Source: Verpa conica (taxonomy: Eukaryota > Ascomycota > Pezizomycetes > Pezizales > Morchellaceae). Taken from it: 64,000 nucleotides of DNA. This document shows, piece after piece, positions 27,101-39,282 of this stretch. The notes under the pieces were generated by a model that saw only the letters and a list, made by a program, of their open reading frames with translations, made no database searches and was not told the origin of the DNA. Each line of letters begins with the position of its first letter. The first letter of the stretch is position 1. The translations under genes and the position numbers were made by a program. The DNA lies in contig JAUFSD010000011.1 of NCBI GenBank assembly GCA_033030425.1, positions 744,001 through 808,000 of the forward strand. The letters run 5' to 3'.

Positions 27101-27227
27101 GAGTGTTCCTGGTGGAGGGGGAGGGAGCGCAATTTATGACGAGACAAGGGAGCCTAGTTTTGCAGGAGATGATGATGAGGAAATGATGGATGATGGAGAT
27201 GAGGATGAGGATATAGATATGGAGTGA
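24186..27227 (+). CDS. IES1: INO80 chromatin-remodelling complex subunit Ies1
   Basis: Five exons: 24186-24894, 25012-25548, 25663-25722, 25811-25900 and 25984-27227, giving 879 residues with closing phases. The N-terminal 140 residues are Ser/Gly-rich with a run of about 17 glycines. The conserved core follows (LWRKDIQFEFLEAIF, FADVYIDAMARSSKTSKILRDKL, ALNMAMVCLLVNVGRMNTTLN) and runs across intron 1 into FFPEMKAQLRTYH and DAPRLKSILKGACEDR. This core is the fungal Ies1 family. Exon 5 adds an AT-hook (GGRPKGSGK), basic segments and a strongly acidic C-terminus. The acceptor of intron 4 is forced: an in-frame stop lies just before the AG at 25982-25983, and a CTAAT branch-like site precedes it. 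Family knowledge places the protein in INO80, which moves nucleosomes and exchanges H2A.Z. The exact roles of the AT-hook and Gly run are inferred only. Confidence 0.88.
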
Positions 27228-28739
27228 GTGATAGATTGTGGGTGGTTGTGAAGGGCTCACCCTTGTGGTTTGTTATTTCTCTTGGGTTACGCAAGTTTGC
27301 TTAGATGCGGTTTTCTCTTACTCCTTATTCTCCTCTCATGTGTATTTTATTACTCCTATTTTTTGACTGAGCTGTTACTGCCATCTCTTATTTTTCATTT
27401 TGGCTAAATCGGATCATCGGGTGTTTCTACACATAAAAGGAAATGGGTCTATTTTGCTAGTACTTAATCCTTTTTTTTTTTTTTTTTTTTGGGGGGGGGA
27501 GGGGAAAGCTTCCTTTATTTAAGCCTATTTCATTACAAACTCTTTTTTTGAATTAAGTGCGTTGGGTGGGGCTTGTTCCTCTTTTTATCTTTTCGTTTTC
27601 CTAGGGGTTTGGGGGCGGGATATGCGTGAACTGCACTTGCTTTTATGGATGGGTCTACTAGTTCACTAGTTTGGTAATTGGTCTGCTCCAGCCTTTAGGC
27701 TTTAGATCGACAGGTCTTTTTTTTCTGGGAATTTACATTATATTTTTTATGGAATATGGATTTTGTGGTTCAATAGTTGGGTTTTCGAGATGGAGGAAAC
27801 AGAAGTGTATAATGTTTAATTTGCACTACTTGTATGGCGAAGGTTGGGGCTTTGTTTTTTTCTGTACCTGTCCATGGCTAGAGCTCCTTGGATTGTTTTT
27901 ATGACTTTGGTCTTCGGTTTTATGTTTCATGATAATTTAAGAGTAAATAGCTATCCCCCTCCGTCACAGTAACTAGTATTATGGATTTATGGTTATAAGT
28001 ACCTACTTTGAACTACCGCAACCCCTTAGACCATACCACTACGCATAGGTAACGTTTTCGGTGAGGGTGGGGTCAGTCGGGTAGTATGTCGCATAGCAAA
28101 ATAGACAGCAAAACCCACATAACCAACTGTACAGGGTCCACCCACTATTTAAATACCTTGGTTTTATTTGATAATTAATATAATCTACTCTTTAGAATAC
28201 TTCTCTTTCTCTGGAAGCATTTGGTTATAGCACATTGAGAAGTTCTCCTGGCCTGTAAGCACACAGGTATTTTATATGAAGAACTTAGAAAATAGTAAGA
28301 CAGTCATCTATTAGGCAATTTATTATAGGGGAACTAAAATAACCGCAAATACACGTAGCAGCCAAGCCGACCGAAAACGTTATATATATACATATTAAGG
28401 TATGATTTTCAAATACATGGATCTCCAAAACTAGTAGAAATAGAGTGGAATGATGAGGGCAGACTTTAGAGGTAAATAGATATTACAAGGCCCAATAAAT
28501 AAAATAAAAATAAAATATCTATACCTTGATGGATTTTAAGGAGGTTGTTATTGGTACTGCACAATAACCATCTTCTTTAGAAACCAGGGGTGATGTATGG
28601 TGGGAATATTGTAATATATTTGCTAGTATAGCGATGTTTAAAATTCATGTCTACTAAAATTAAATTCCCTTTACTCCAGGCTAAAGAAAAAAAAATCTAT
28701 ATATCCTCCCCGCCTGTGAAAATATTTGGTTTGATACCA
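27228..28739. other. Intergenic region with a T20-G9 tract
   Basis: Convergent 3' ends of IES1 (+) and the GGCT-like gene (-). At 27471-27490 there are 20 T directly followed by nine G (27491-27499), then AGGGG. The rest is AT-rich, and no gene is seen; the 77-codon frame at 27671 is hydrophobic and unsupported. Confidence 0.4.
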
Positions 28740-29879
28740 CTAAAGCTTGTCCCAGCCGGCTGACAAGCTCGTAATTGAACTTTCCATATTCGTCTCCCCG
28801 CCCATTAGACTCACAAACATATCATCCACCTTCTGCACTCCCCCACTCTCCGACTCACGCTTATCATACATCTCTACAACCCTCTTCTCCCCAATTGTCC
28901 TCTCACCATCCCCAAAATAAGGTTTAAACCCCGTATCATAGCACCACCACATTGTGCGAGAAATCGTCGAAGTTATCTTTGTAATCCATCCTGGTTGTGG
29001 ACCCTTGATTAACCGTGCTATACCTAATGTTGTTACAATAATAGGAGCCCACATCCCTACAAATAACACCCGCCCAATCTTCTGCTTCAAAGTCGTGATC
29101 TGGTAAGGCTTAAATCGCGCTAAGTAGTTGCGATATGACTCTGGGAAATTGTGTTGCGCGGCACCAGAGGTTATAATACCGAGGTAACGGGCTGATGGTT
29201 GCGCATTCCCCTTTCGAGTTTTCGTGACTGGGGCAAGGAGAGTGTGGGCTTTGAACGGTTTTGGTTCCGGGCTCTCGGAGACGGGAATGCACTCGACGAG
29301 AACATCGGCATAGGATGCGCCACCACCTTCTGTGGCTATGATGGTAGCATAGTCTTTGGGGGTGACTTCGTAGACGACTCCGACGAGAGGCGGTGCGTCC
29401 TCGTCAGAGTCCTCGTCTATGTCAGAAGTGTCTCTGTAGTTTCTATTTTTGAGTTTTGAGAGGAAGATTGTTGCTTCCATGTCCTCCGATCTTGTCCCAG
29501 CCAGTGGTTTCTCCCTTTTCTGCTTCCCCTCACCGATAGCCCGGACATTGGCAAAACACGGCTCTAGGTACGCAATCCCCGGGAGATCAAACACCAGTGT
29601 CAATGTGGGCACTGTCACCACTGTAGCGCTAACCGGCTTTATCCCTCGCTTGCCTTGAAATGTCCCACTATCTAGATTCGACCCGTAGGCTAGGTAGAGT
29701 ATATTTTGGTCATTCGATCCTTCTCCTGCGGTGACCGGGGCTCCAATCATATCTTTCTGTGTTGTTATTTGCGGGGTGAGGTAAGAAGGGACGTAAAGGT
29801 CGAATAAACGGGTAGTGATTAGTGTTATATTGCAGTGATCTGTGCCAACGGGGTACTGAGCTATAGATTTAGAGGACAT
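28740..29879 (-). CDS. Gamma-glutamylcyclotransferase-like (GliK-type) protein with a membrane segment
   Basis: Single-exon frame of 379 residues. The GGCT-fold signature YLAYGSNL is at residues 62-69, and the likely catalytic glutamate is Glu184 in IIATEGGGASY, spaced as in the family. An insertion between about residues 115 and 160 is acidic (DTSDIDEDSDEDAP). A hydrophobic segment at about 270-291 (VLFVGMWAPIIVTTLGIARLI) could anchor the protein in a membrane, unlike the small soluble GGCT enzymes. Enzymes of this fold release 5-oxoproline from gamma-glutamyl peptides. GliK of the gliotoxin cluster is a fungal relative, but no secondary-metabolism genes are nearby, so a general glutathione-related role is more likely. 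The start is the first ATG; a second ATG at residue 44 (MIGAPV) is possible. Confidence 0.82.
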   Translation of the reverse strand: MSSKSIAQYPVGTDHCNITLITTRLFDLYVPSYLTPQITTQKDMIGAPVTAGEGSNDQNILYLAYGSNLDSGTFQGKRGIKPVSATVVTVPTLTLVFDLPGIAYLEPCFANVRAIGEGKQKREKPLAGTRSEDMEATIFLSKLKNRNYRDTSDIDEDSDEDAPPLVGVVYEVTPKDYATIIATEGGGASYADVLVECIPVSESPEPKPFKAHTLLAPVTKTRKGNAQPSARYLGIITSGAAQHNFPESYRNYLARFKPYQITTLKQKIGRVLFVGMWAPIIVTTLGIARLIKGPQPGWITKITSTISRTMWWCYDTGFKPYFGDGERTIGEKRVVEMYDKRESESGGVQKVDDMFVSLMGGETNMESSITSLSAGWDKL

Positions 29880-30711
29880 TATGAGGTTGATGTAGCTTAT
29901 ATATGTAGTTGTCGGATGGCACGGATCGTGAATATTTTTTGGGGCGATGTCTTAGAGTTGAGTTGACGGGTTAATTCAGGTCCGCCGGAATAACGCACAC
30001 GGCCGAGAGAAAGTAGAGCCCCTCCGAACCCGGCAACCATTGATAATCAAGAATATTGTAAGACCTGAGCAGGCTTCGTTTTAAGGAGTACAAATTTTAT
30101 TGGGGGAGAGGGAGTCCTAGGTGGTATGTGGTGCTTACAGCAATTCTCGCTGGGATAGAGTCTGTACTTAGATATTCTCTTCATGCTCGTAATACCCGGT
30201 ATAATTCACTACGCGATAGTTTAATAATCTAGGCATATAAATTTTCACCTTGAAGGTGTTCTTATAGAAATAGGGGTTTTTGAGGGGATCAGAGCCAGGG
30301 AAACCCTCTCCACCAAAACCGGTCATGCCCCCTCTTTCAACTATTAGTATAATTCAGTTTTTCTAGAGTATGATGTACCAAACGTAGAGATTTTCTACCA
30401 CTCAACAGCTATTTTAGTAGCAGTGAGTGACTTGAGTGAAACAGTGTGAGATATTGGAATCCTATCTCATATATGCGATAGTAACATATTGCAGCACTTG
30501 TGAAAGAGGGGTTTAGCAATCTCAAGGTAATTGGAAAAATCCACAAGTGGTATCTATATGTACGTTTACTTGAAATTCCATACCCTGGAATAAAAGTTCG
30601 TCATAACCGCACTAAGGTTGCTTGACAATTTTCGCGCAAGTCCCACACCTCCAACATCTAATCATCATCGGACTGCCCCTCCCCCGCCATTTGGCCTTCA
30701 TAACCACCGCA
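29880..30711. promoter_or_regulatory. Divergent upstream region of GGCT-like and PAM17
   Basis: 830 bp between two divergent genes. The PAM17 frame can be read 30 codons upstream of its ATG but only from a TTG, so that part is treated as leader. No clear TATA box or other element was identified. Confidence 0.35.
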
Positions 30712-31447
30712 ATGCTCCCCACAGCTATCCTCCCTCTACGTACTGCCACTTTCGGTCTCCGTATATCTCTAGCTACATACACAAAATCTACATATATCTC
30801 CTTCAACCGATCATTCCACGCCCGCAATGCCTCCACCACCACACCCTCCACAACACCAACCTCAGCATCTCCCGCTAAAAAACTCACACCTCAACTAAAC
30901 TGGGACTCCTTCCTTCACCTCCGCAAGGTCCGCCGCCGCTACAATCTTGTCTCTAGTATCTTTGGATCAATGCTAGGCACAAGCGCAGGAATCGGCTATC
31001 TGGCAAACAAGGAAATTGATCCAACACAAATGATCATGGGAATGGACCCATTAATTATGTTTGGACTTGCAACTTTGAGCTGTGGTGCAGTTGGATGGCT
31101 AGCTGGACCGGTGCTAGGCAGTTCAGCGTTCGGGGTTATGAACAAGAAACATATGGGTGCTATTGCGGAGGTGGATTGATCCTTCCCCTTCCCCTTGCCG
31201 TTTAAGAGAAATTCTTCACTAGTGATGACCCTTTTTTATAGTTGGGCTAATAAAGGTATGCTATGTTGTATAGAGGGAAAAGGAGTTTCTGCAACACATC
31301 AAAAAGAACCGTGTAGATCCGAGTTTCCAGTCTTTCAGTAATCCGGTACCAGACTACTACGGCGAGAAGATTGGCTCCGTGAAACAGTACCGACAGTGGT
31401 TGAGGGATCAACGCGCATATAACCGAAAAAGCAAAAGCTTTTTGTAA
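30712..31447 (+). CDS. PAM17: Pam17, presequence translocase-associated motor subunit
   Basis: Two exons, 30712-31170 and 31274-31447, give 210 residues. An Arg- and Ser-rich presequence ([17 protein letters not shown], then SFHARNAS) fits mitochondrial import. The core has [17 protein letters not shown], then two hydrophobic segments: [18 protein letters not shown] and [21 protein letters not shown]. The second exon adds the conserved end [20 protein letters not shown], then [10 protein letters not shown], which shows the intron is real even though its donor is GTGGAT. Unspliced, the frame stops three codons later at 31179. By family knowledge Pam17 sits in the inner membrane and helps assemble the import motor with Pam16/Pam18. 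Confidence 0.93.
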
Positions 31448-32392
31448 GCAACAGTGAGGGGGGATCGGAATATAAAGCTCTGTGGGGCGGTAGGTATGGA
31501 GTCGTACCACACCTACGTTTCCGTGGGCCCCATCTGTTTTTAGCGAGGTAGTTGTCGGAACAAGCTTTGTCGGGCTTATATGTAGAATAGGATTCTTATG
31601 TATCCTGGGTGTTTTTCTTTATCATTGTCTTCTTTTTCATTTCCCTCAGCTCGATTTGGCATGTCATACAGCTCCCCCCTACGATTTAAATTTCTGCTAT
31701 CTCTTTACTATCCTTGCTAAGAGCTGTAATTTTCGTCTCTCTCCGCTGTATTGTACATACAAGGAACACAAATCACTTTTCAAAGTCAGAACTCAATAAA
31801 ATCTTTGTGTTAATAGACATTCGAGTGATCTTTTATGGTTCCAGTAGGTCTTATTAGAGGGCATTAAGGACATCAAAGCTCACTGTTAGAAAGTCAGCTA
31901 TCTATCCGTAGAAATTGAGAGTGACATATAAAGCAACAGAGTTAGGATCTGAAAGGGTATATCAAACAGGTCACAATGTATGTCTGGCGGGGATGTAGTC
32001 GCCCAGTGTTTTGCGTGCAAGAGCCCTATACTAGAGCGGGCATAGCTAAAGCCCACAGAAAACTTTACTATACCAAGCACCACGTGCTAAAGGTAACTAA
32101 AGAACTATTAGAGAGATCGGTTGAAATGCTCATTAGATAAAAATGATATATTTATTACGGCTAAATTTCACTCTATGAAATTAGAATTTTTATAATGGGA
32201 AAAAATTCTTTCTCAAAATCCCTAAGCCCTACTCTATCCTGGGTATCTCTATGTTTTTTTTTTAAAAAAAAAGAAAGACAGTAACCCCAACCCTTCCTGG
32301 TGTTGAGAATACAAGAGCAAACACTCAAACCACTCAAAGCTCAAAACTAACTGAAAAGTGTACTTATCAATAGTTGGCTATCCTGGGTCCTA
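31448..32392. other. Intergenic region between convergent PAM17 and GPD1-like genes
   Basis: Non-coding 3' UTR sequence of two convergent genes. It includes a T10-A10-like palindromic run at about 32254-32273. No gene or RNA was recognised. Confidence 0.4.
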
Positions 32393-34060
32393 TTACACGG
32401 TTTCGATCAACTCAGGAAGGTGCTCGACCTGTTTTTGTCGCCACACATTAGTCATAGCCCATGTTTAACCTGAAAGAGCCGACAAATGGGTAAAGTTCTA
32501 CGGGAAACTCACCTTCTTTTCACCCTTCAAGATTTCTGTCCTCATAAAAAAAAAAAAAACGGAAGGCAACGGTTAGTCGTGTTTTGCAGTTCCCAACAGA
32601 AAGTCGTCATCAAATGCTAAAAAAGGGGGGTACTCACGGTGAACAGCGGTAAACAAAGGGAATTCCGCCTCAAGTTCTCTACGTTTTAGGTACTCGTTTA
32701 CTTCACTCGCAGTGCTGGTACCTTGTAGCTTCTGTCCGTTCAGCTCCTCCGCCTCAATCTCCTCGATAGGTTTATTCTTTTGGATGCTGAGCTTAGCGCA
32801 TTTGTGGTTCCGGCCACCATTACACGATGTGATCAAGTCTGCAACACCGCATGATTCTTCGGTGAAGGTGGCTGATTTGCAGCTCTCGGAGAAGAACATC
32901 TTGCCGAATTTACGCATCTCAAGAAGCCCAACACGCATTACAGCAGCCTTCGCGTTATCACCCCAGCCGAGGCCGTCAACGAAGCCTGCAGCGATAGCAA
33001 CAATGTTCTTTAACGCACCTCCGAGAGAAACACCGGCTACATCAGAGACGAGGCGTACGTGGAAGTACGGTCTATGGAAAAGAGTCTTGAGTAGTGTGTG
33101 GTCCACCGGCGGTAATTTTTCTGGGGCCTTGTTGAGGCCGTTTGGATAGTCCTTTGTGGGACCAGTCGGTGGGTTATACGCGATAGTCGTCTCGGAGAAC
33201 TTTTCGGCGGCGACCTCATTCGCAATATTTGCGCCAGACAGCGCACCACAATAGATTCCGAGCCGCCTACCAATAGTATCAGAGAAGAGTGAGATACCTT
33301 CTGGGCTCACATCGACCCCCTTAATACAAGATACTGCACGGGCGTACGGGAGGCAGGCCCCGTCAAGCTGGTTGCAGATGTTAGAAACGAATTGATGAGG
33401 GACGTTGAAGATTAGGACAGTTGCGTCGGAGGCTGCATGGCGAATATCAGGTGTTGCGATAACATTATCTGGCAATGAGATTGAAGGGAGGTACTTGACA
33501 TTTTCGTGTAGAGTGTTGATTAAAGTTGTGAGCTTTTCAGGCTCAGCGTGCTTGGTGGGGTCATACGCGGGGTGAGTCGAAGGTAGCTGGTATTTTTCTT
33601 CATATACCCACCTTCCCACAGGGCAAGTCAGAATTAAGGGACGCCAAAGGGAGTAAGGTGGAGTAACAAACATCTTAACTTCGGGATGAAAGAGCTCTGG
33701 GTGAGCTTGTGTATTCTCGGCTACAATTTTAGCAATTGCACTCCCCCTTCATATTATGTGTCGATATAAGATTAGCCTTTGTTCTTTTCCATAGTTTTTT
33801 TTGAGACTTTGTCACTAAAGAAGATGCTCACACTGGAAAAAGACAGTATCACCGGGGAAATCTTACCAGTTTCCGGACCCTACAACGGTCACTCTGTGTT
33901 TTTGGGTAGGGGTGATCGTCATCTTTGCTGAATTCGCAAGTGTTTGTGAAATATGGGCGAGTCTTCTAGAGGCAACAGCTGTGGTTGAAGTTGTACTGGC
34001 AGCAATGACGGCAGCAGGTGAACCGAAAAGCAACGAAGAGGCTGATGAAGAAAGTGGCAT
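32393..34060 (-). CDS. GPD1: NAD-dependent glycerol-3-phosphate dehydrogenase
   Basis: Five exons on the minus strand: 33867-34060, 33672-33746, 32638-33611, 32513-32535 and 32393-32428, giving 433 residues. The NAD-binding motif [20 protein letters not shown] is formed across intron 1. [11 protein letters not shown] is formed across intron 2, whose donor is GTTTGT. Downstream are [36 protein letters not shown] with the catalytic Lys, and [19 protein letters not shown]. Two tiny 3' exons restore [27 protein letters not shown], the normal family end; read unspliced, the frame runs to a wrong tail at 32573. The N-terminus before residue 47 is Ser/Ala-rich with [15 protein letters not shown] and may be a targeting sequence. 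A second ATG at 33922, in better context (AAG before it), would give a 387-residue cytosolic form. The enzyme reduces dihydroxyacetone phosphate for glycerol and lipid synthesis and redox balance. Confidence 0.92.
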
Positions 34061-35020
34061 AAATATACAAGCTTGGGATAAGAGTGATTGATAAGAGGTT
34101 GAGATTGAAAGTGAGGTAAGGGATGATACGTAGAGGATGAAAGATGAAATGTTGGGAAGCAATTGAGCTATATGTAGTGGTAACTGGGTTTTGATGGGAT
34201 TCCAAGAATCGTCGGAGATTTTAGTGTTGCACTAGGTTTTTGCTCTCACACATGCACATCATATCACAGTTCCGCGGCCAAGATGACATCGCATGTGCAC
34301 CACGTATTAGTTTGAGGCACGGAGGCGTATGTAATGGAAATTATGGTCTCGATTTCTAGTAAGCCTTGAACCCAATTTGTGGAAGTGCCTAGGCAAAAGG
34401 TTCTTCCGCGCCTGTTCGGTGGAAGCCAGCTGGATACTTCATGTGATACTTTGCGGTAGTGAAGTACATAGGTATAGGTAAGTACATGTGCTCTACATGT
34501 AGAGTAGGTGCACGCATGCACACAGACATATACTCTATCTCTTCCGAGTCGGCTCCCTGGCCTAATAACGTAGTGGGATAGCCTCAGATACGCATCTTAC
34601 ACGTACCACGAACTAGAGAGAGGAAAGATCTGTACAGGCGTCACATTTCCTATTTTGAATGGACTTTAAGAGCAGTTACCAGGGGTTGAGGCGTTGCTGC
34701 GGTATCACCTAAAAAAGGATATACAAAAAATGGTCAAAAAAAGAAATTTACAATTGCCGGTAAAAACGTAATGGAAAAGAACAACCACATTCAAAATACA
34801 GAAGGAGAAACAAGATCAGGGGAATACAACAGTTGTTTTGCCATTCGCCTGATCAAGGCTCAAATATATTTCCGCCTTTGTTCTATCTAGGCCAACCAAC
34901 TACACCGAAAAAAAATGACAACGGTAACCCATCTTCTCTAGCTAAGCTTAAAGCTTTCCCTTTCTTCATCCAGAGCTCTTGCCTCCGTATTTATTATACG
35001 GGGGGATTCGCTTATTCTGT
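34061..35020. promoter_or_regulatory. Upstream region of the GPD1-like gene and 3' flank of CYT1
   Basis: The minus-strand frame of GPD1 exon 1 stays open upstream to 34162 but only from TTG. No further gene is seen. Stress-type motifs (AGGGG/CCCCT) were not convincingly present as clusters. Confidence 0.3.
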
Positions 35021-36382
35021 TTATTTGGGTGGGTTGTAGACCTAATTACGTATAACGTGAGCTAAGAAAACTATAATCTAGCGGATGGAAAGTTGAGGGT
35101 ACTCACAAGCTTCCTAGCCTTGATTGGAGCCCACTTATATCTCTTGACCCAAATTGAGAGACCAAGAAGGACGGTCGAGATGATGATAACCTTCATTCCC
35201 ATCTTTTTCCTTTGATCCATTTCTGGCTCTGCGGCCCAGTTCAAGAACTGCACGACATCCTTAGCCATCTGGGAGGCAGTCGCAGGAGTTCCATCCTCGT
35301 ACTCTACGAGGCCATCATACAATACACGAGCCATAGCGATTCCTATTTATCCGGAGTCCGTTAGAACTGACACTGGCATAGCTTTAGTGTTTTTGGGGGC
35401 AATAAATTTACCGGTTCCGGGGAAGTATGGATTGAAATTCAACCCTTCTGCAACAGCAGCACCTGCTGGGGGTTCATCAGGGTATCCTGTCAACAGGGCG
35501 AAGACGTAATCGCAGCCTCCGTGTCTTGCCTTGGTAATCAGAGAAAGATCCGGAGGAAGGGCTCCTTGGTTAGCAGCACGGGCAGCTTCTTCGTTTGGGT
35601 AGGGTGATGGAATATAGTCCGAAAGCTTTCCTGTTCGTTTTTCAATATCGCCTTGATCGTTTGGCTCGTCGTCATACTCGTTCTCTTCGGCCATAGCTTT
35701 GGCCTCGTCGACGGTATGGGTCACACCAACAAGTGCACGCCATGGAACACGGGATAGAGAGTGGCAGGAAGCACACACTTCACGGTAGACTTGAAACCCA
35801 CGGCGGAGACTAATTGTAGGTGTTAAGATATCCTTAATTAAAATTTTAAAGAAAGTAAATTTTGAAGCCAGTAAACTCACCCTTGGTGATCAAAAGTAGT
35901 CAGCCACCCTTGGTGATCCCATGGATACTTTGGTGCGTGCATTCTTTATAACCATGGTAACTCGTCGTTAATAAAGGGAACCTAAGACAAAAAAATGACC
36001 CCGCTAAATATCAGGTTGACGTACCCCTCCTCAGCGGGAGTCGCAGCGTGCACAGCAGAGAATCCGAATCCATATTGTTGATAATACCAGGCGATTGACC
36101 CAACAGCTACGAGAGTCGAAACTGTTCCTGCAATGTTCAGGCTCCTTGGTGATTCGGTATTTGAAGATGTGGCGGAAGATGTGGCGGTTCGCTACGGCAT
36201 TCCAGGAATTCGCATCAGCTTCTCTGAGCAGACTTGATTCCCAATGACCAATTGACCCAGAATTTTTCTATCTCGAGATAAATTAGAAGTCACTAGTTTT
36301 CACTTACCCTTGTTGAATTACGAACAGCCGTCTTGAGTAGAGCAGCGCCGGTGGTGGGACGAAGAATAGATCGCGCAAGCAT
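35021..36382 (-). CDS. CYT1: Cytochrome c1 of respiratory complex III
   Basis: Six exons on the minus strand: 36308-36382, 36025-36191, 35881-35943, 35412-35809, 35107-35342 and 35021-35041; 319 residues, all phases closing. The presequence [20 protein letters not shown] is followed by a sorting hydrophobic stretch ([19 protein letters not shown]), the usual two-part signal for the intermembrane space. [20 protein letters not shown] leads to the haem site Cys114-Ala-Ser-Cys117-His118. Met238 in GIAMARV is the likely second haem-iron ligand; it is created at the exon 4/5 join. A C-terminal membrane helix ([17 protein letters not shown]) is followed by [16 protein letters not shown]. The 21-nt last exon supplies the conserved end. 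It passes electrons from the Rieske protein to cytochrome c. Confidence 0.95.
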
Positions 36383-37124
36383 GGTGTGTGCCCTGGTAAT
36401 AGGGGTTTCCTGTGGGCAGGGGGGGGGTGAGTAGAGGGGAGGGGAGAGGCCTCGTGAGAGCGAGAGGGGCGAAAGAGGGATTTCTGATGGGGTTGATCTG
36501 AAGAGAATGGGATCAGAGTTGAATTGATGAGTAGATGTTTCTTCTCGTGGTGCTGAATCAGGAAATAGGGCGGTTTTGATTGGATGGGTGATGTTTTGTA
36601 CAAAGGAATTGTTCTATGTTTGGGAGGGGCTTTTCATCTAGCGGGGGTGGTTACGGCGTAACTCGGACCGGGGAAGCATCCTCGGAACTCACTAGAATAC
36701 ATCAGCCGTAGTATGGTGATCGTAAGATATGGGATTGTCTAGGTTTAGGGCACGAAAATCAGTAAATCCGCCTCCCCCTGGCTGTATCGAGTCCATTGAG
36801 GGCCGTTACTGTAGACTGTGTGCCTGGCTATTTTTTCTCGACTTTCCGGCAAAGCCGTTAGTCCCAGAGTCTGACTCACAGTTTGTCACTCGTGACAGTA
36901 ACACCATGGGTAAATTACGAGATGCATAGTAGGGTTTGGCCACTCAAAATGATACACAAATTTCAACATTTTACAGAAAGGGTATGTATTTAGTTATGAT
37001 GATAACAAGAACTAATTTTCATTCTTCTAATTGATGAATATCTACCAAATGGGATTGAGAACAAGAGAAACTATATGTATCAAAGACACTCGAACCTTAT
37101 ACGACTCAGTCTACAAATAACCTA
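36383..37124. promoter_or_regulatory. Upstream region of CYT1 and 3' flank of ARO3
   Basis: 740 bp with no gene. Just before the CYT1 ATG the minus strand is C/T-rich (about 36400-36480), resembling a leader or promoter tract. The frame on the minus strand at 36304-36603 is low-complexity and overlaps CYT1 exon 1. Confidence 0.3.
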
Positions 37125-38809
<1,685 letters not shown>

Positions 38810-39282
38810 GGCTTGAGTAACGGGCGCAGTTTATCTAGTCAGCTGTAGGAAGTTCAAGTGTAAGTCGTGGAGATAAGTAGTATCAATAGAAGAGCCACCA
38901 GCACAGATTCCTGGTTGTAAATGGAAGAGAGAGTGGCACGTAAAAGACTGTAAAACACACTGATGGCTGGAGCCCCACCAAAGGTTTTCCCCCACAATGC
39001 CAAGACTTCAATATGAGGAACAAACCGCACAAACTCAAAATGGTACTTGGCAACCTGGCCACTTACATAATATAAGTAAGTTATCATCTTATTAATGCTA
39101 CAAGAACCAGCCTTTAATACGTCTAACGAATGTTATATTTTGAACCTAACCAAGAGTGCTTCCTCATATTGGTCTAAATAAGATATAGAAGAGAAGGGAA
39201 AAAATTAACTGGACATGTTCATCATCGCCTCATCTAACAACCGCGATATCCTACGCTGCCAATGATAAACTGGATAGATAAA
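38810..39282. other. Short intergenic region between ARO3 and GDB1
   Basis: 473 bp: upstream of ARO3 and downstream of GDB1, both on the minus strand. Nothing else was recognised; the 77-codon minus frame at 38854 lacks motifs. Confidence 0.35.

Noticed and set aside
28740..29879. Gliotoxin-type biosynthetic cluster around the GliK-like gene
   Set aside because: Neighbours are IES1 and PAM17; no peptide synthetase, transporter or tailoring enzymes are present.
31171..31179. Unspliced end of PAM17 at 31179
   Set aside because: The conserved C-terminus ([19 protein letters not shown]) lies in phase 103 bp further on behind a normal TAG acceptor.
32573..32637. Unspliced C-terminus of the GPD1-like protein
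   Set aside because: Two short downstream exons restore the family end, and the read-through tail is unlike any relative.
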